Positions 62,076-64,000 of a stretch of DNA of 64,000 nt are shown here, piece by piece (positions within the stretch are counted from its first letter, which is position 1; each line of letters starts with the position of its first letter). The position numbers and the translations under genes are program-made. Location: NCBI RefSeq assembly GCF_014642915.1, contig NZ_BMJE01000001.1:1-64000 (forward strand), read 5' to 3'. Below the pieces are notes generated by a model. The model was not told the origin of the DNA. It searched no databases and saw nothing but the letters and a program-made list of their open reading frames with translations. Source of the stretch: Flavobacterium suaedae. Lineage in GTDB: Bacteria; Bacteroidota; Bacteroidia; Flavobacteriales; Flavobacteriaceae.

Positions 62076-62351
62076 ATGAAAGCAATTGCAAAATTGATTT
62101 TACCTGTAGCGGCGTTTATGCTGGCAAGTGCAGGTGCTGTGGGTACAAAGGCTGTTGAAGACAGTAAAGAAGGTACCCTGAACATTACCGGATATGTCCA
62201 CCAGACTTCTAATCCGTGTTTTGAGGTTTCGGTAAACTGCCAGACCATGAACAATGGTCAAATCTGCAAGGCACTGACGCCTGAACAGAATGTTTACAGA
62301 CTGACCGGTACCAATCAGTGTGCAGAGCTGCTGTGGAAGGTAATTCCATAG
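62076..62351 (+). CDS. DUF6520 family small exported Cys-rich protein
   Basis: A 91-residue protein with a signal peptide (residues 1-25: MKAIAKLILPVAAFMLASAG then VGTKAVED). The mature part has four cysteines (48, 55, 64, 82), probably two disulfides. This matches DUF6520 proteins of Bacteroidota, which occur next to MauE/DoxX genes. The function is unknown; a secreted peptide or a substrate of the membrane redox protein would fit. It is followed by a terminator and lies 55 bp after the MauE-like gene. Confidence 0.8.
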   Translation: MKAIAKLILPVAAFMLASAGAVGTKAVEDSKEGTLNITGYVHQTSNPCFEVSVNCQTMNNGQICKALTPEQNVYRLTGTNQCAELLWKVIP

Positions 62352-62375
62352 TATACCGTGAAAGTGACGGAAGCA

Positions 62376-62412
62376 ATGATGCAGTTCTTTAGAAGAGCTG
62401 CATCATTTTTTA
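62376..62412 (+). terminator. Rho-independent terminator
   Basis: AATGATGCAG (62376-62385) and CTGCATCATT (62399-62408) form a perfect 10-bp stem, followed by Ts. It ends the DUF6520 transcript and lies at the 3' end of the convergent peptidase gene. Confidence 0.85.
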
Positions 62413-64000
62413 CTTTACACCTTTCGTTATCCAGTCGTGGGAATACTCCTTTTTTAAAAAGTAATCAAACCACTCTCCAACCCTTATCGTAAGGTCTTCC
62501 TGGGCAGCCGAATCGAAAAGAACATGGCCCTCTTTAGGATAGAGGAGCAGTGCCGTTGTTTTATTCAGCCTTCTCAGGGCCAAATACATTTCTATACTTT
62601 GCTCGTGCCTGACATTGCCATCCATTTTACCCGCAAATAAAAGTAAGGGAGTCTTAACCTTATCGGCAAATAAAATCGGAGAATTATCCAGATATATATC
62701 GGGGTTATCGTAGAGCATGCTGCCAAGCCTGTATTGCTGGATTTCATATCGCCACATATCCGCTGTGTTGGAGTCCGTATGAACTGAAAAATAAGCACTA
62801 ACAACATCGGAAACAGCCGAGCCGCTGACTGCCGCTGCAAATATATCGGAATGGGAAACAATGAAATTAGTTTCATAACCCCCAAAAGAATGCCCGAAGA
62901 GGCCAATCGCGGACGTATCTATGTCAGCCCAGGACCGTGCCGCACGTACTGCAGCTTCTACGCATTCAACTGCTGATTTGCCGGTGTTTCCTTTTGCATA
63001 CATTATATCCGGTTTCAGCACTAAGTATCCATTGGCGGTAAGGTGTGCAATATTAAATCCGTAATTATTTCGTAGTGCGGGATTTACATAAGAGTTGATG
63101 TCCCTGGATACAATATCATAGATGTACACAATCATGGGATACTTTTTCTTCTCATCATAATCTGCAGGATAATACAATGCTGTATTTAATGTTTTTTCAT
63201 TCTGAGTTTTATATTGGATAAGTACGGATTTTCCCCAGCTGTAGTGAAAATGATGCGGGTTCGATTGATATACCATCACATGCCGGCCTGTACTTTCGCC
63301 ATAGATCAGTTGGGGCGGTAAGTCAAACCTCTGATTGATAAAAATGTATGAACTGTCATCCCCGGCGGTAATCAAACGACTTGCTGAAAAACCGTCGGTA
63401 AACGTTTCTGTTGTTGTCTTATGAAGTACGGAGTAACCCCAAACGCCCGTGTTTATATCGAAGGTCCGCAGCCATACTGGCTTTGCAGGGTCTATGGTTT
63501 CCAGTGAGGCACCTGAATAGTTGTAGGGAACCTGCCATTGATTTTCGGGAACTATCCTGTACTGTACATTATTCTCCCTTCCTTTTGTAAGCCTCCTGAA
63601 AGCTTTGCCATCTGATGACAGCGCCCAGATGTCATAGTAATCATATACCAGCAGTTCCCTGTCTTTTGTATATCCTCCCAAGCCATAGACTTCCAGTTGA
63701 TTCGCAGGGTCCATGCTGCCGGTGTCAAATACGGTAGCGATTCCTGAGGTCAGATTGAAATGTTTTTTCATGGATACGGAATACGACCACCAGTCAGACC
63801 CTCTGTAGTAGTAAATGAAATTTCCATCGGGTGATGTCCTGAGCTGTGATATAGCCGTCGGCTGCTTTCGCAGCAGGAGTTCTGTTTTTCCGGTAGACAG
63901 TTCGGTAAGGTAAAGATCCATGTCCTTTACGCCTTTATACTGAGGATCGTAGTTTATGCTGCTTCCCGTGAGGGCATAATTCTGACTGCCCGCAAGCATT
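62410..64000 (-). CDS. Prolyl oligopeptidase family (S9) serine peptidase, N-terminus outside window
   Basis: The frame is open to the right edge, so the N-terminal part of the protein is missing. At least 529 residues are present. The visible N-terminal half is a beta-propeller-like region (repeats such as DMDLYLTELSTGKTELLL and GNFIYYYRGSDWW). The C-terminal half is an alpha/beta-hydrolase with nucleophile Ser in GHSFGGYE (DNA near 62890), Asp in GKMDGNVRHE and His in EGHVLF, the S9 triad. It should cleave short peptides, probably in the periplasm. The gene is convergent with the MauE-DUF6520 unit, so functional linkage is not implied by orientation. Confidence 0.88.
   Translation of the reverse strand, partial: MLAGSQNYALTGSSINYDPQYKGVKDMDLYLTELSTGKTELLLRKQPTAISQLRTSPDGNFIYYYRGSDWWSYSVSMKKHFNLTSGIATVFDTGSMDPANQLEVYGLGGYTKDRELLVYDYYDIWALSSDGKAFRRLTKGRENNVQYRIVPENQWQVPYNYSGASLETIDPAKPVWLRTFDINTGVWGYSVLHKTTTETFTDGFSASRLITAGDDSSYIFINQRFDLPPQLIYGESTGRHVMVYQSNPHHFHYSWGKSVLIQYKTQNEKTLNTALYYPADYDEKKKYPMIVYIYDIVSRDINSYVNPALRNNYGFNIAHLTANGYLVLKPDIMYAKGNTGKSAVECVEAAVRAARSWADIDTSAIGLFGHSFGGYETNFIVSHSDIFAAAVSGSAVSDVVSAYFSVHTDSNTADMWRYEIQQYRLGSMLYDNPDIYLDNSPILFADKVKTPLLLFAGKMDGNVRHEQSIEMYLALRRLNKTTALLLYPKEGHVLFDSAAQEDLTIRVGEWFDYFLKKEYSHDWITKGVK

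Noticed and set aside
1-64000. CRISPR array, rRNA, tRNA or insertion sequence
   Set aside because: None found: no regularly spaced short repeats, no cloverleaf, no transposase with terminal repeats.

Overview
The window looks like a chromosomal segment of a gliding member of the Flavobacteriaceae (Bacteroidota). The left 9 kb is AT-rich. It carries the C-terminal end of a giant SprB-type adhesin with a type IX secretion (T9SS) sorting signal, a family 2 glycoside hydrolase and a BCCT osmolyte transporter. Promoter-like TAnnTTTG elements of the Bacteroidota type recur throughout.

From about 9.4 kb to the right edge the base composition rises and the gene content becomes that of an integrative/conjugative or mobilizable element. 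The junction zone (8.45-9.45 kb) holds gene fragments, one intact 57-codon gene and an imperfect 34-bp direct repeat. The first cargo is a heavy-metal efflux operon (9.5-17.5 kb): a DUF6660 protein, a CzcA-type RND pump fused to a TolC-like outer-membrane domain, a His-rich CzcB adaptor and a Zn/Cd-type P1B ATPase. A maintenance block on the minus strand follows (24.0-29.25 kb): ssb, a DUF932 protein and a PRTRC cassette. In this cassette ThiF (E1-like), protein B (E2-like, one single cysteine) and protein C (C-terminal glycine) form a plausible ubiquitin-like conjugation set. The mobilization genes mobA, mobB and mobC lie at 47.7-51.4 kb.

Much of the rest is a defence island. It holds a 1431-residue NACHT NTPase with an N-terminal PD-(D/E)xK-like nuclease domain plus a 361-residue partner (18.4-23.9 kb). 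Next is a type II-short CBASS (2TM-NUDIX effector, CD-NTase, E2) under a CapH/CapP-like repressor and protease pair (31.4-35.0 kb). Then come McrBC (35.4-38.9 kb), an AbiEii-type toxin with an HTH-DUF6922 antitoxin (46.5-47.7 kb) and an unusual cluster of three DNA methyltransferases with an HTH controller (51.5-59.4 kb). Between McrBC and the Abi pair sits a mobile SOS-mutagenesis cassette (39.0-46.2 kb): a LexA-like S24 regulator divergent from dinB, dnaE, an exonuclease/GIY-YIG gene and alkB, with a palindrome overlapping the divergent promoter.

The right end (60.5-64 kb) has a MauE/DoxX membrane protein with a large extracytoplasmic domain, a small Cys-rich DUF6520 protein and an S9 peptidase cut by the window edge. 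No integrase, tra (mating-pair) genes, tRNA, rRNA, CRISPR array or insertion sequence was recognised. Two element core genes, ssb and mobA, each carry one in-frame nonsense codon, so the element may be decaying unless these are sequence errors or are suppressed.
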